A model generated the notes under the pieces. The model saw only the letters and a program-made list of their open reading frames with translations. It was not told the origin of the DNA and searched no databases. 64,000 nucleotides of DNA, taken from Actinernus sp. WN-2022 (lineage: Eukaryota > Cnidaria > Anthozoa > Actiniaria > Actinernidae). Position 1 is the stretch's first letter; every line of letters starts with the position of its first letter. This document shows, one piece after another, positions 11,520 to 22,530 of the stretch. Position numbers and translations under genes: made by a program. The stretch covers positions 144,266,344 to 144,330,343 of the forward strand of contig JAOWCC010000577.1 of NCBI GenBank assembly GCA_030867875.1, given 5' to 3'.

Positions 11520-12032
11520 CTAAATGGAAATAACATAATCTAAAAACGTGCTCCGCCCGATACGAAAAACCCAGAGATAAAAACCTTCTTTAGGCAAAAA
11601 AAATGGGAAACGTATTCCCCGAACGAATGCAGTAGCACAGGGTCGGTTAAGACCGGCGGTTAAGACCTTAAAATAATTATTTAGTAAATAATTACAAGTT
11701 GAATAAAATTTGCCTTCCGGACGCTGCACGAACGGCGAGATATTAATTGCTCTCTGAAGTTGCTCGTTATATACATGCACCATTGCATGCCGGCCTTTTG
11801 TCACCAATGACATGCCAAATATCAAGGGCACCCAACGAAGTTTTCGGTTAAAAAGCTGTTCGGGAGAGTAAGTTAGCCTAAACCTTTCGGATTTGGAAAA
11901 ATTGACCCTAGAAAATTGTTTTCTGAAATACTGGCTAGAAAATTTGTTTTTAATCCCTAGAAAATTATAGAAGAAAAGGGAGACTAAAAGGTTTCCCCTA
12001 AAATATTCGTACGTCCCAATTCGTCTGATCAA
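11520..12032 (-). CDS. Hypothetical 170-codon open frame, unknown
   Basis: An uninterrupted frame beginning MIRRIGTYEYFRGNLLVSLFF. It is rich in F, R, N and Y and has no motif I recognise; no signal peptide, zinc finger or catalytic pattern is evident. The surrounding DNA has repeated phrases such as CCCTAGAAAATT and AAATTCGTAC, which suggests the frame lies in a repeat. No start context, splice sites or poly-A signal support expression. Treat as a possible chance frame. Confidence 0.2.
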   Translation of the reverse strand: MIRRIGTYEYFRGNLLVSLFFYNFLGIKNKFSSQYFRKQFSRVNFSKSERFRLTYSPEQLFNRKLRWVPLIFGMSLVTKGRHAMVHVYNEQLQRAINISPFVQRPEGKFYSTCNYLLNNYFKVLTAGLNRPCATAFVRGIRFPFFLPKEGFYLWVFRIGRSTFLDYVISI

Positions 12033-12419
12033 TAGAGTCAGAACAACACATTTTCATTCCCTAAGAATTGCCTAAAGGAAAAAAGAATCCCTAAAAAATT
12101 CGTACCTCCACAAAACTTTGCAACATGAAGTTACTTGACTAACAAATTCGTAGGTCGGGAATATTTTGCCATAGTATTTTCGGTTGACGCGATTTCCACC
12201 TAGAAAATCCGAACAGCTAATAGCTTTCTAGAATACGTCAAAAGACACAGTAGGCGCCTTAAAATGGCTAGATAAGCTGCAGACAATTGGTTTCAAACGA
12301 ATTTCAAAAAGTACTCGTTGGGTGCCCTTACTACAATGATGCTCTTAACCCGTTATGAATACGCTTTCCGACTTCACTTGTTCCCTCGGAAAGCTTCAAA
12401 AAATTGCCGCGCACTGATA

Positions 12420-12570
12420 AACCGGTTTAACAGGCTTGACTCGCCCAGCCGATCTTGGGCGAACCGTTAGCGCATGCTCAATACAAAAACAATACGAATA
12501 CTGCAGAGACTTCTTTTCTTCTCGTTCCGTGGAGTCCGGCGAAGAAGGTCTGCTTGCAGGGTAGTTTTGC
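12420..12570 (-). repeat. Interspersed repeat, inverted relative of 9010-9200
   Basis: GGCTTGACTCGCCCAGCC, CGATCTTGGGCG, GCGCATGCTCAATACA and TCTGCTTGCAGGGTAG match the complement of the 9.0-9.2 kb block with many substitutions. Confidence 0.55.
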
Positions 12571-13321
12571 CAGTGTTTTATTGAGGAAAGTTTTAAAAAT
12601 CCAGGACAATACGTCTATTTCATGAGATGCAGCAAACGTGATCTCAAAGTTTTTCGAAAGTCCAGGAACTACTCCAAAGGGACACTGTTTTACATTTTAT
12701 TTCAGCATTAACCTTACTAGATTTTGGCTGCACTGACAGTGTTAGCTTATTCTGATAACAGAGAAAACTTATAAATCAATATGTGAGTCATAAGAACGAA
12801 ATAAAACTGAATAAATGTCTTTGAAAGTTGTACTAATCAGAAGGAAAACGATCGCCCACCTTCGTTTCCGGCTTTGAGTACTCAGCCAGTGGAGCAAACT
12901 CCTGACCGCCGAATTACTCTTCTGCCACTGACAAATTAGTCTGGATTACTCTGCACCGTCTCTAATTCCAGCTGCCATTCATTCCAGATACCACATAATA
13001 ACTTAGACTGATAATCCACAACAACTTTCCATTGAATGAAACTGGAATTTCTCGACCGGCAATCCTCAGGTCATGTTCAGCACATGGCCGGCCTGATTTC
13101 GGGTGGCAAGCTCGTTTACAAATTGCTCCTTCAGTTCTCACCTCAAGTTAAGTAAACTTCGGTTGTTAGACAGCAACCATTTGATTTCACAGTAATCAGT
13201 TAAACATTTAATTGATTGGTCTTTGGCCTTGAATGCTGGTAAATAAACTTGACAAGTTTTACGGTACTTTTAGAACTGTAAGCACTTCAAGCTTGCCTTT
13301 TGTGCATGCTTTACCCCTTTA
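12571..13321. other. Unrecognised intergenic DNA
   Basis: No gene, RNA or strong repeat recognised. Confidence 0.4.
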
Positions 13322-13588
13322 GGCTGAGTTCCATATCGAAAACAGTCGCAAACAGTTTGCGATCGTATTTGGTCACATCGCTATCAGTCCCTCGAAATCT
13401 CATAGCAAATCATCCCAAACAATACATAAATGTAGAACCAGTTATATCTTTACGTATTGTTTGCGATCCGTCAGCGACCATCGCAACTAAACGCAAAATT
13501 AAGGTATTCCCTGATTAAACGCAAACAGTTTGCGATCAAGCCATCGCAAACTGTTTGCGATGGCTTTACGTTGATATGGAAAACAGCC
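13322..13588. mobile_element. Small inverted-repeat element with three TCGCAAACAGTTTGCGA palindromes
   Basis: Ends GGCTGAGTTCCATATC and GATATGGAAAACAGCC are inverted and imperfect. The palindrome CGCAAACAGTTTGCG occurs at about 13335 and 13520, and its close variant CGCAAACTGTTTGCG at about 13545. MITE-like; TSD not resolved. Confidence 0.5.
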
Positions 13589-13613
13589 ATTACCTCGTTG
13601 GTTTATACTAAAA

Positions 13614-13734
13614 CAATTATTCTCGTCAATGGTGCTAGTGGCGAATAATGGCTTTTAGAATATTTGCTTCGCAGCTTGGTAAATATACGTATACTGCCAC
13701 TATTCACCACTAGCACCATTGAAGAGAATAATTG
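13614..13734. mobile_element. Fold-back MITE with CAATTATTC ends
   Basis: CAATTATTCTCGTCAATGGT pairs with ACCATTGAAGAGAATAATTG; a second inverted block is GTGCTAGTGG/CCACTAGCAC. TTAA follows the right end (13735-13738); the left site is AAAA, probably a mutated copy. Related by ends to 13843-13944 and, more loosely, to the TTAA palindrome at 2825. Confidence 0.6.
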
Positions 13735-13842
13735 TTAACTATTCACTGTTTTCGGTCTCGCGCGCGAAGTATTCACCTGATAATGAATGTTTTTTTAAAT
13801 AATTTGAGGCTGGCTATTTCACTTGTGTGGTATATAATAAAA

Positions 13843-13944
13843 CAATTATTCCCCTCAGTGTTGGTAACAAGTGGTGATGTTTAGAGCTCGCCGCTTCGCG
13901 GTAAATATCCACCACTATAGTCACCTCCACTTCTGGAATAATTG
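13843..13944. mobile_element. Second fold-back MITE with CAATTATTC ends
   Basis: CAATTATTCCCC and GGAATAATTG are inverted ends; the interior pairs GTGGTGAT with ACCACTA imperfectly. Same family as 13614-13734, 110 bp away. Confidence 0.5.
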
Positions 13945-14248
13945 TTATCTATTCACTGATAAATATCGTCGCGTACTGTACAACCCTCAGGACTGCAGAC
14001 TCAACAAAGCCATCTCTGTAATAGTATAAAATGCCGTAGGGGACGTTTAGGACCCCGGCCCGATAAGATTTGCTTCAAGTCATGCCGAAAATTGGATTGA
14101 TCATTTGCCGTCGCTTTGAGTAACCCGAATGTCGTGTTGTGAGACCGGCAAACCTCGGTTCGAAGCATTAATCCTCTTCGTAAAAGGTGTATTTCTGCAA
14201 TCTAGGGTTACAATTTGAAATGCACTACTCATTTCTAATCTAACAATA

Positions 14249-14622
14249 GCTGCGGTTACACTACCCCAGATAAAGTCGTTTACCCAGTAAAACTGGCCCC
14301 AATAAAATCCATCTGGGGTTTGAATTTACCTGGGTACAGCGGTTACACGAAGGCAGTTGAATATCACGCCCCAGTAACTTTGTGGCGCGAAGGCCTATTG
14401 AACTGTGAGATCCTCTAAATTTCGTTGGCTGAACTATCTGGGGTCGGCAGCGACCCCTAAGACTTATCTGGGGTGCTATCAAGGGAAAGTTCCATTGTTC
14501 TTTCTTTCGTAACTATGGAAATATACGTAGGTACGTTTTCACCTGGGGAAATCGGTAAGACACGAATTTACCCGGGTAAATTTCCAATATACCTAGTAAA
14601 ACTGGTCTAGTGTAACCGCAGC
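14249..14622. mobile_element. MITE with 15-bp TIR GCTGCGGTTACACTA and TA target
   Basis: Positions 14247-14263 and 14608-14624 are perfect inverted repeats (17 bp including the flanking TA). The interior repeats CCAGTAAAACTGG, TATCTGGGG and ACCTGGG motifs. TA on both sides fits Tc1/mariner-type or other TA-targeting families. No transposase. Confidence 0.7.
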
Positions 14623-14689
14623 TAATAAGTATTAACCCAAAATCTGCATTCCTCAAGTTCAAAATTCAAACCAATGATTGTCCTTAATC

Positions 14690-15403
14690 TTAAAGTGCAT
14701 ATAAGCCCAAATGAGTTATAGTTGATATCGATTGTACACTGAAGTGGATATAGTCCAACGGTAGAATATTTCTTGATTTGGGTATTGCGTCTACGAGATA
14801 TATAGAGATGATTACATGTTAAGAGCTTGATATCATTTTTATTCACGAGATTTTCGTATCGAAAATCGAGTGAATAAAAACGATATCAGGCTTTGTTTAT
14901 TATACATTTAAAGTGAATACAATAACACAAAATTAAGCATAATAAAATTTATTTCTAAAAGCAATAGTACAGTGAAGTGATATCGTATCACTTCACTGAT
15001 ATGGTTTTTATTCACGGCTTTATCACACGGATATCAAGCCCAAATGTGTAATAAAAAGGTTTATATTTCCAATATGCTAATGTCTAATGTCATAATCGAC
15101 ATTTGCTTAATTTCTTTGTGCTTGTGAATTAATAATTAAGCTATTTTCTAATTTAGAATTTGTTTTGGTAAAATCACTTTGATGAGCTTCAAATATAACT
15201 TAGAATTTAAAAAATAGGTAATTTGTCTCTACCAGCATGCTTTTGTATAATAAGTGATGTCGGTGATGACATTACATTATTAGCATATTGGAAATATAAA
15301 CCTTTATAATCTCGTAGACGTAACACCCAAATCAAGAAATAATCTACCGTCATGTACAATCGATATCAAGTATAACTAATTTGGGCTTATATATGCACTT
15401 TAA
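14690..15403. mobile_element. 714-bp fold-back element, TTAAAGTGCATATAAGCCC ends
   Basis: Outer arms of about 110 bp (14690-14800 and 15306-15403) are imperfect inverted repeats. Inside are further hairpins: TTTTTATTCAC pairs at 14836 with GTGAATAAAAAC at 14871, and ATATTGGAAATATAAACC at 15283 with its complement near 15060. The same terminus is found at 60296-60789, so this is a family. Confidence 0.7.
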
Positions 15404-15904
15404 TCGGGCTTCGAACTGAAAGCTATTCACTGGGCTTCAAATGTAGAGCAAATTCGTTTTTCATTTCATTACTAGAGACGTAAACTGCAATGTTACCATA
15501 TGACAATGAAAGCAGATCTAAGAGGAAGACGGTTTTACGAGGAAAATATTGATATCAAGCCGTCGCAGTAAACTGCTTTCTATACTACACGAGACTGCAT
15601 CGAAGGGCCGCGTGATGTCAATAGGCTCGCATTTCTCCTTGTCTTTTAACTGTCTGTTTATTTCACTGTCAAATTGGGAAGTAGTTATTTATGATTGTCT
15701 TCTAGAAATTATTTATACTAAGGGAAATACAACATGGAGTTCAGTAGAGTTCACCTTTTTCGCCTTTTGTTTTGGGGTTAGCCCTCAGGGCTTCTATAAG
15801 CCCGTAAAAGGATTCGACAGGTGTGTCATACGTGCCGTTTGACAACAATGCAAACGTAACGGATAACTGGAAACCAAAGTAGCATAACGTAGGTTTTATT
15901 CTTT
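15404..15904. other. Unrecognised DNA
   Basis: An open frame of 97 codons at 15549-15842 has no recognised motif and no splice or promoter support. Confidence 0.35.
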
Positions 15905-16180
15905 TAGAGAGCATAATAAGTATTAAGAGAGGGAATCTTGTAGCGCGCGGTGTGCGATGATAATGCCGAATAAAATCTATTTTTAGTAACCGGAAGCAGT
16001 GAAACAAAGTGCGCGAGTGCACGATAACAATCTCATGGCACGAAAATATTTTGCCGCCATGAGATTGTTGTCGTGCACTTCTCAGCTGCTTCCGGTTACC
16101 AAAAATAGATTTTATTCGACATTATTATCGCACAAGCGCGCGTATTGGAGATTCCCTCTCTTACTTATTGCTCTCTTGGC
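15905..16180. mobile_element. 276-bp palindrome
   Basis: The left arm includes AGAGAGGGAATC, CCGAATAAAATCTATTTTT and CACGATAACAATCTCATGGC; the right arm is their reverse complement, centred near 16042. Fold-back element without a gene. Confidence 0.7.
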
Positions 16181-16184
16181 ATTA

Positions 16185-16692
16185 TTAGACCAGTTCGCGG
16201 TAAATTCCGACATTTTGAAAGGGGTGCAAACATGGCGCGAAATACAGTGTTTGTAAAATGATGGGAAAAGATACGAATCCGATGCCAAATAAAATCCGTA
16301 AAATCGAATTTCTGAAATATTCTTCAGATACAAACTAAGATTAACATAGCGAAATTTGAGGGATGTAGCTGTGCTGGGAAGCGTGCAATCGTGTTTTTAG
16401 TTTTCCATACATTGTCTAAATTTTCACGCGGAATTTGACTCTGTTTTACAGACAATGTATGGAAAACTGAAAACACGATTGTACGCTTCCCAGTACAACT
16501 ACATCCCTCAAATTTCGATATGTTAATCTTTTACCTGGTATCTTAAGTTTATATCTGAAGAATATTTCATAAATTCGATTTTACGGATTTTATTTGGCAT
16601 CGGATTCCCATCGATTCCCATACAAACACTGTATTTCGCGCCATGTTTGCACCCCTTTCAAAATGTCGGAATTTACCGCGAATTGGTCTATT
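16185..16692. mobile_element. About 508-bp palindrome adjoining the previous one
   Basis: Arms centred near 16438 run outwards through AAAACACGATTG, CATCCCTCAAATTTCG, TGGCATCGGATT and TTACCGCGAATTGG. A partial third copy of the inner arm lies at 31788-31905. No gene. Confidence 0.7.
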
Positions 16693-17980
16693 ACTGGCTC
16701 TTGCCCGATGATGGTAAAAGAACTACATGGAATCAAAATCGCTATTTTCCGAGAAAAACACTACTCATATAGCAGGCTTCAAAGAAACCGTAACAACTTG
16801 TTTAGCTCAAAAAAATATTGAAAATATATTGAGCTTGTATTTGCTTGCACTCGAAAGGGGTTTAAGGTGCTCGACAACCACAGAAGCACTCTGACGATGG
16901 CTCCACAAAAACCAACACTTGCCCATTACAGCAGGTGTCGCTACGAGGTAAAGGTGCAGGGGTCTCATTCAAGGCAGACAAAAGGACCGCCCACATTACG
17001 GGTTGCTTATTTCTGCTCTCTGCCTTCCTTTTTTCGCCTCAGGGCACGACAGATGTTTAAAGAGAAACAAGAACGCTGGAAGAATTGTTCTTACTAACAC
17101 CATAACATGCAATGGGATTTGTAAAGTCAGTAATAAGGAGGAATTAGATAAGTAAAACTATCCGTCATTGTTGATGTCTATCGTTCTTTTTCAGTTCGAA
17201 ATTCACTGGCGTAAAAAAACATTTTCTGTTCAGAATCACCTGCGCTCCCAAAAGAATGAGTTGTTTTGAAGTTGAGTTGGCTTTGTTTCTGAATATAATT
17301 GTTTTTAAACATACCAAGTTAGATCAGCACTTCTTTTTATTGCAATTATTAATAGAAAACTAAATGGAATGAAATATAAACAGGTATATTATTTCCTGCT
17401 TGTTTTGGTAAAGCGGTATTCTATTTCGTTAGAAATTACGTACGCCGAAAACCTGATGAATTAATTAATTCAAGGCAACATAACGATTTGTCTGCATGTC
17501 TGTGCCTTTAGCTTGGTGAAATACATACATGTAGTTAGGATCTATATGATCTCTATCTATCTATCTATCTAAATAAAAAAAAACATACATAACTAAAAAT
17601 ATCTACCATTTTATACACTGATTTATCCTATACATATTATATTTCAGCCAATCAGAGCAGCCAATCAGAGCTCAGCTTTACTATGGAATACAGAGTGGTA
17701 TTTCATGGCTAGATAAGGCCAATCGAAATGCAGGAAATTTCGCACCATTTCTTTAGAATTCAAGAATTTTGAATAATTAGTCCGCCACTCGAAACTTTTG
17801 TTTTCAGAGACATTTCGAAGTCGATCTATCGTCCGCTAAGTTACTTTGTTTTCGTGGTAAATCTTCCCGTAATATACATTTTTCGTGAAATATTCGCCCG
17901 TATTTCATAGAAAACCATAAAATAACCAGTAAATATTACATAGTTTGTATAGATATATGTGTGCGAGAGTACATTTTGAT
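16693..17980. other. Unrecognised DNA with a short TCTA microsatellite
   Basis: Holds a (TCTA) run near 17553-17571. No gene or other structure seen. Confidence 0.4.
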
Positions 17981-17982
17981 AT

Positions 17983-18107
17983 ACCGTAGAATCCCGGTTA
18001 TAAGCCCCCCCGGTTATAAGCCCTCCCGGTTATAAGCCAAAACCAAAACCACCCAAAACCCTTACGACGTTGTATAAGCCCAGGGCTTATAACCGGGATT
18101 CTACGGT
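17983..18107. mobile_element. MITE with 27-bp perfect TIR and TA target
   Basis: ATACCGTAGAATCCCGGTTA is the start of a 27-bp arm at 17981-18007, exactly inverted at 18083-18109. The motif CCCGGTTATAAGCC is tandemly repeated three times on the left. TA flanks both ends, fitting a Tc1/mariner-pogo type short element. Confidence 0.75.
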
Positions 18108-18566
18108 ATCTGATATATTTATAGTTTTCTATCCCCAAGGCTTTCTGAAAATATAAAATATACGTTTTGTACATGCTATCATATTATTATGTATGATTTA
18201 TTCATAGTTGTGGAGTCCTAATTCTTGCTATGCATGAGCTCTTTCTTTATCTATTTCTTTCTATATATCTGTGATGAGGCCCTTTTATTGGGGGTATGCA
18301 TATCTCCTGTCTTGAGTTTCAAAATTAGTCGTGTTGCAGTCTCGGAAGGTGGGCATGTCGCTGTCGGAATTTCGTCTTGTTTTCTTATTTCTCTCTGTCG
18401 CTCTCGCAATTTCAGACGTTCGTCGTTATTTCATGTCCTTCATGTCGTTGTTTCAACGCCGTGTCGCTTGTCGGAATTTACCCCTAACAGGGCCACACTA
18501 TCCTGCATTGCAGCACACTGCTCGATACTACCCCACACATTCCCACACATCACGCTGCTTCTGACT
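18108..18566. other. Unrecognised DNA
   Basis: Overlapping open frames of 144 and 77 codons occupy 18225-18659, but they run into the MULE-like element and have no recognised motif. Probably not a gene. Confidence 0.35.
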
Positions 18567-18575
18567 GCTACCGAC

Positions 18576-18911
18576 CACACCGCGGCAAAACGTCACGCGC
18601 ATGCGTATTTGCTATTTCTTGTCAGCGCGCGGCCGCCCCCAGTTTCGCGCGAAAACTGAAATGAAACAACAGGCACATGCCGTGATTTTTAAATTTCTGC
18701 TTAAAAGTATCTATTTGTAAAATGTTTTGTCAAAAAATAAGAATAAGCCAAAGACTTTAACAGGTTGAAGTTTTCTTAATTTGTAATTCACTGTGAGTTT
18801 ACGAAGTTATAAAATTATTTACTAAAAAAGTTTAAGCCCTCGGTAATTTGTATTTGATAGCAGAGCCTTCGTTATTTCGGCCAGCGGAGCATACCGTTTT
18901 GCCGCGGTGTG
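18576..18911 (+). mobile_element. MULE-like non-autonomous element C, intact copy
   Basis: TIR CACACCGCGGCAAAACG at 18576 is inverted at 18895-18911. The flanks GCTACCGAC (18567-18575) and GTCACCGAC (18912-18920) are a 9-bp TSD with two changes. It contains a GCGCGGCCGCCCCC box, a CGCATGCG palindrome and an AT-rich remainder, with no gene. It is the uninterrupted counterpart, in opposite orientation, of the copy split across 39934-49409. A 9-bp TSD is typical of Mutator-like elements; superfamily is inferred. Confidence 0.8.
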
Positions 18912-19149
18912 GTCACCGACTGCCCAACGGCCTCGCCAAAGCGGCGCACACTGCCATGCACGTTTTCCAAAGCTTTGGCCATTTTTTTGTTCCTTTTTTT
19001 TATAATAATAATAATCTATATTTATAGTGGGTAGCAAATACAGAAATGAGGACTGGTTTCCAATTGTCCAACAAATAAATCTTCAAAATGTAAATATGTG
19101 AACTTATAAATAGAACAATATAAATACAATAGATTCGAGGGAATAACTA

Positions 19150-19280
19150 TTTGGTATATAGACCCTTTGCACGTGACGTCATAGCCGCCATGTTGGTGTA
19201 CAGTTAACAATAGATTCTTCGTTAGCTTATTTTGTTCTGTACACCAACATGGCCGCCATGCCCTTTGTCACTTGAATCTC
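19150..19280. mobile_element. Short inverted-repeat element, TGGTGTACA arms
   Basis: CCGCCATGTTGGTGTACA and TGTACACCAACATGGC are inverted around a 40-base loop, with weaker pairing outward (TTTGCACGTGAC / GTCACTTG). MITE-like. Confidence 0.55.
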
Positions 19281-21164
19281 TGGGGATTGAGTGCAAACCA
19301 TCTATTGAGGAAACTGATCGATATAGCACTCAGACAGACCAATTTCTAGTACAAAACGGAAAGACATAAACTAAGTCACAGGAAAAGCAAGAAATAGCAA
19401 ACTGACAATGAAAGCTAAACTAGACAACAAATGAAATTACAGGTAGTAATACTTTTAAAACATTCATGGTTACTAGGGGTTACTTTTCAAAACTGCTTCA
19501 ACTTGATTTTCTTTAGGACAACTCTCTTTTCTTGGTAATATGACTGGCTGCTTTTTGAAAATAGTTTTCAAGTTCGATCCTCTGTTTTGTGTTTCAAAAA
19601 TCGACGAACTGCTTTGATGGTTTTATCTTTTGATGATATCACCCCCACTGACTGAAAAGCTTTTATAACTTCGGTTTTCTTTTAAACAAACTCTGGAAGG
19701 GTATGTTGAGCCTAGCGCAAAGGGAAACAAGCTCATTATACTTTTCGACATGGCATTAGCTGAGTGGAATCTTGCGGTACCTTTCCAAAATTAACTTTGA
19801 ATCTTTCAGGGTTTTACCCGCGCGTCTAATTTACAAAGTCAGATTCAATATAAGTACACCTTAATTTGATTTCAGTTTTATGTCGGCCATCCAAGCAGTC
19901 AAGTTCTGCATTACGACTAATTTATATTTAATGATAAGAAGGGGATTATTGGGCAGTTATGTTGAACTGCGAAATTATTTTACTGATTCTAGTGCTTGTT
20001 CATTTTCCAAGCTTGAGGATGGTTTAAACGAAACAATGACCTCTGTGTGATCTAGTTAGTAAAGATGAGACGTGAGACAAAGTTATGAATGTGTTCATTC
20101 AATTTGATTTTCTTGAAAGCTGAAAGATAAGGATTGAAAATAAATGTTTCCGCTTTAATAGGGTCATCTCAATAATATGTTTCGTTTACCATCGCCCGAC
20201 CGACCCTTTTTTATTTGAAAAGCAAAAACAATATGCAAGGCCGTTTAAGACCGATCCAATGTTTTGAAAAAGTAAAGAATAAAGATTGAAGAACATTTTT
20301 TTTTAACTACACCTCTTTCGAGCTCTCTACGTATTAGTTTCCTGCCTGTCTCATGCAATTTGTCAATCCACAACTAGTAGAAGAAAATGGAGTCGAGGAA
20401 TACATGACAATTTTTACGTGAGTCTTCACTGGCCACTCAGTCTTCAAGCCAGTCAAGCCGACTTGGTTCCAGCTTCTCTAACATTTTATTTTTTACCGAC
20501 AGATCGACCCAACATCACGAGCGAGAGGGCGATGGTACACGAAACATTTCATTGGGATGGCCTAGGGTGATAGTAGGGAGATGTTGGCAAATCAAGTTCT
20601 GCAGCTGTAATTTAATCATACCAAAATTCAGTTGGTGGAGAGAGGTCACAATTGCCAATGCATATTGTATTCTACTTTAGAAAGCGTTTTGATATTCACG
20701 GTTGTTTTTACTACGTAAGACTTCGAGAAGTTGCGAATCCATACGAAGAGTGTTTATTAATATCATTTTGGGACCTGGACTTGAAATGTGAATGAAGACC
20801 AATCTTCCGGGTTTAGTTCAACTGCCTCACTTTTCTGGCCGTCTCATATCTATGGCCTGGCATTCAGCTATTAAGAGACGCACTCGTCTACAATTCAATT
20901 AGTGTCTTGTGAAGATAAGTAGTCACAGTCATGAAAATGCTAATTTGACACCTAGAAATCAGTTATATTTATTTTTGTCATCTTTATAGAATGGCCCCTC
21001 TTTATCCGGGTGGGAACGCAACGAATAACTTATCACGCCATTTGTATCCCATAGTTACAATACTAAGGGTATTTACCTCTCTTTTAAGTGAAGAAGAACT
21101 AGTTTTTTACTTACTTCGTCCGCCAATCTGCCAGTTACGTCACGAAGATTGACTGGCAGTTTCC
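19281..21164. other. Unrecognised DNA
   Basis: About 1.9 kb with no long frame, RNA gene or repeat that I can recognise. Confidence 0.4.
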
Positions 21165-21173
21165 AATCATACC

Positions 21174-21447
21174 TAGCCTGCTTGCAGGCGGTGGAGGGTG
21201 TTTTTTCGCGCAGCAAACGGATCATCGAAGCGGCTGCCATATTGGCCGAGGGTGATTGAGACCTGGGATCGAATGACAAATGGAGGGGGGAGAGGGTGGG
21301 GGAGAAGAAGCTGAAATACCGCGGTCTTTCCTTCCCTCCATTTGTTATTCGATTCCAGGTCTCGATCACGCTCGGCCACTATGGCGGCCGCTTCGATGAT
21401 CAGTCTGCTGCGCGAAAAAACACCCTCCACCGCCTGCAAGCAGGCTA
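21174..21447. mobile_element. 274-bp fold-back element with perfect 9-bp TSD
   Basis: Ends TAGCCTGCTTGCAGGCGGTG are inverted over roughly 120 bp per arm, and AATCATACC is repeated exactly at 21165-21173 and 21448-21456. Arms include CGCGCAGCA, GATCATCGAAGCGG and TGGCCGAG. The loop is G-rich (GGAGGGGGGAGAGGGTGGGGG). TSD length suits a Mutator-like family, but the ends differ from element C. Confidence 0.85.
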
Positions 21448-21456
21448 AATCATACC

Positions 21457-22269
21457 ACGATTTCAGTGAGAGACCAACTTATCCTCGTAAAACTACACTG
21501 CGATTAAATATCCGCTGAAATAATCTAAAGTAGCTCTTGTCTAATGACCTGTGGAATAGCTTACCAGAAAAACACGCCACTCGGATAAATTGGAAATTAG
21601 AATGCTTCGAGTACTACACTCATAACTTCGTTTCAGAGCCCTTACTTGGTGAGTGGCTTTTATTAGTAGCGAGTGATTTCATTTTGTTCTCGAAGAATCT
21701 TCAAGCTAGCTTGGAAATGAAAATGGAGAAGTAATTAATAAAATCATTTCTAGGTTCAAAATCTTATAATTTAGTTCTTATTCTAAGGCGAAGTTTACTC
21801 TTAAAACGTATAAAGCCGCGAGTTCTGAAATCCTTTCATCCATTCGGAAGGGAATTTTCTTCGGATTCTCAAAGAACCACTTGAGGGGATAAAAAAGGTA
21901 TACCACAAAACCAATCACAAAACACTGTGATATCGCTGGAAACATTTTTTTCGACTTGAAACTGAAATGTTTGAAAAGGAGGTGAAGAACTTTTGATCAA
22001 AGGATGATGCTATTGTTCCCGCTTTCAGCAGTGAGCAAACAAGACCTGAAATATGGTGATAAGTTTTTCTTTGCTTTATGCTCTACTGGTTCAGCTGACT
22101 TAAAAGTTTCAGTTCAGCTGTGTACAGTTCTTTGGGTTTTTAGAGCATTCATTAGGAAAAACATTGTATGGCTAAAATAATTTGTAAACTTGAAGTCACT
22201 CGTACTCATCATGAAAATATCCCCTGAGTTAAGTTTTTGTCGGCCGGTTTTTGAAATTCACACATACTT
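21457..22269. other. Unrecognised DNA
   Basis: No gene or repeat recognised. A frame at 21537 contains LWNSLP, which alone is too little to call a LINE. Confidence 0.35.
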
Positions 22270-22530
22270 TTATTCTCTTCCGTGAAGTCAAACGCCGAGC
22301 ATGAAAGCACATGAGAGTCACGTAAACTCTCATCCACTCTCATGCCTCTCATCGAATTTAAACCTGTTCCAATTTTAATGAGAGTTGATGAGAGATTTCT
22401 TCATCTCTCATGCGCTCTCATGCTCGTTTAACCGGGCTGCATCGGATAGTCGATGAGAATTGAAGAAAATTCTCATTCAACTCTCATGCCTCAACTCTCA
22501 TGTTCGTTTAACTGGGGCTTAAGTTTGATG
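22270..22530. repeat. Cluster of CTCATGAGAG-type half-sites
   Basis: CTCTCATG or its complement CATGAGAG, and one-base variants, recur on both strands roughly every 15-25 bases, with CATGCTCGTTTAAC and CATGTTCGTTTAAC near the right side. Irregular spacing argues against a simple tandem array; a decayed set of short inverted repeats is likelier. Confidence 0.5.

Noticed and set aside
18225..18659. 144-codon frame as a gene
   Set aside because: It crosses the TSD and TIR of MULE-like element C and has no motif.
21537..21734. LINE fragment suggested by LWNSLP
   Set aside because: Only six residues match and nothing around them supports a reverse transcriptase.
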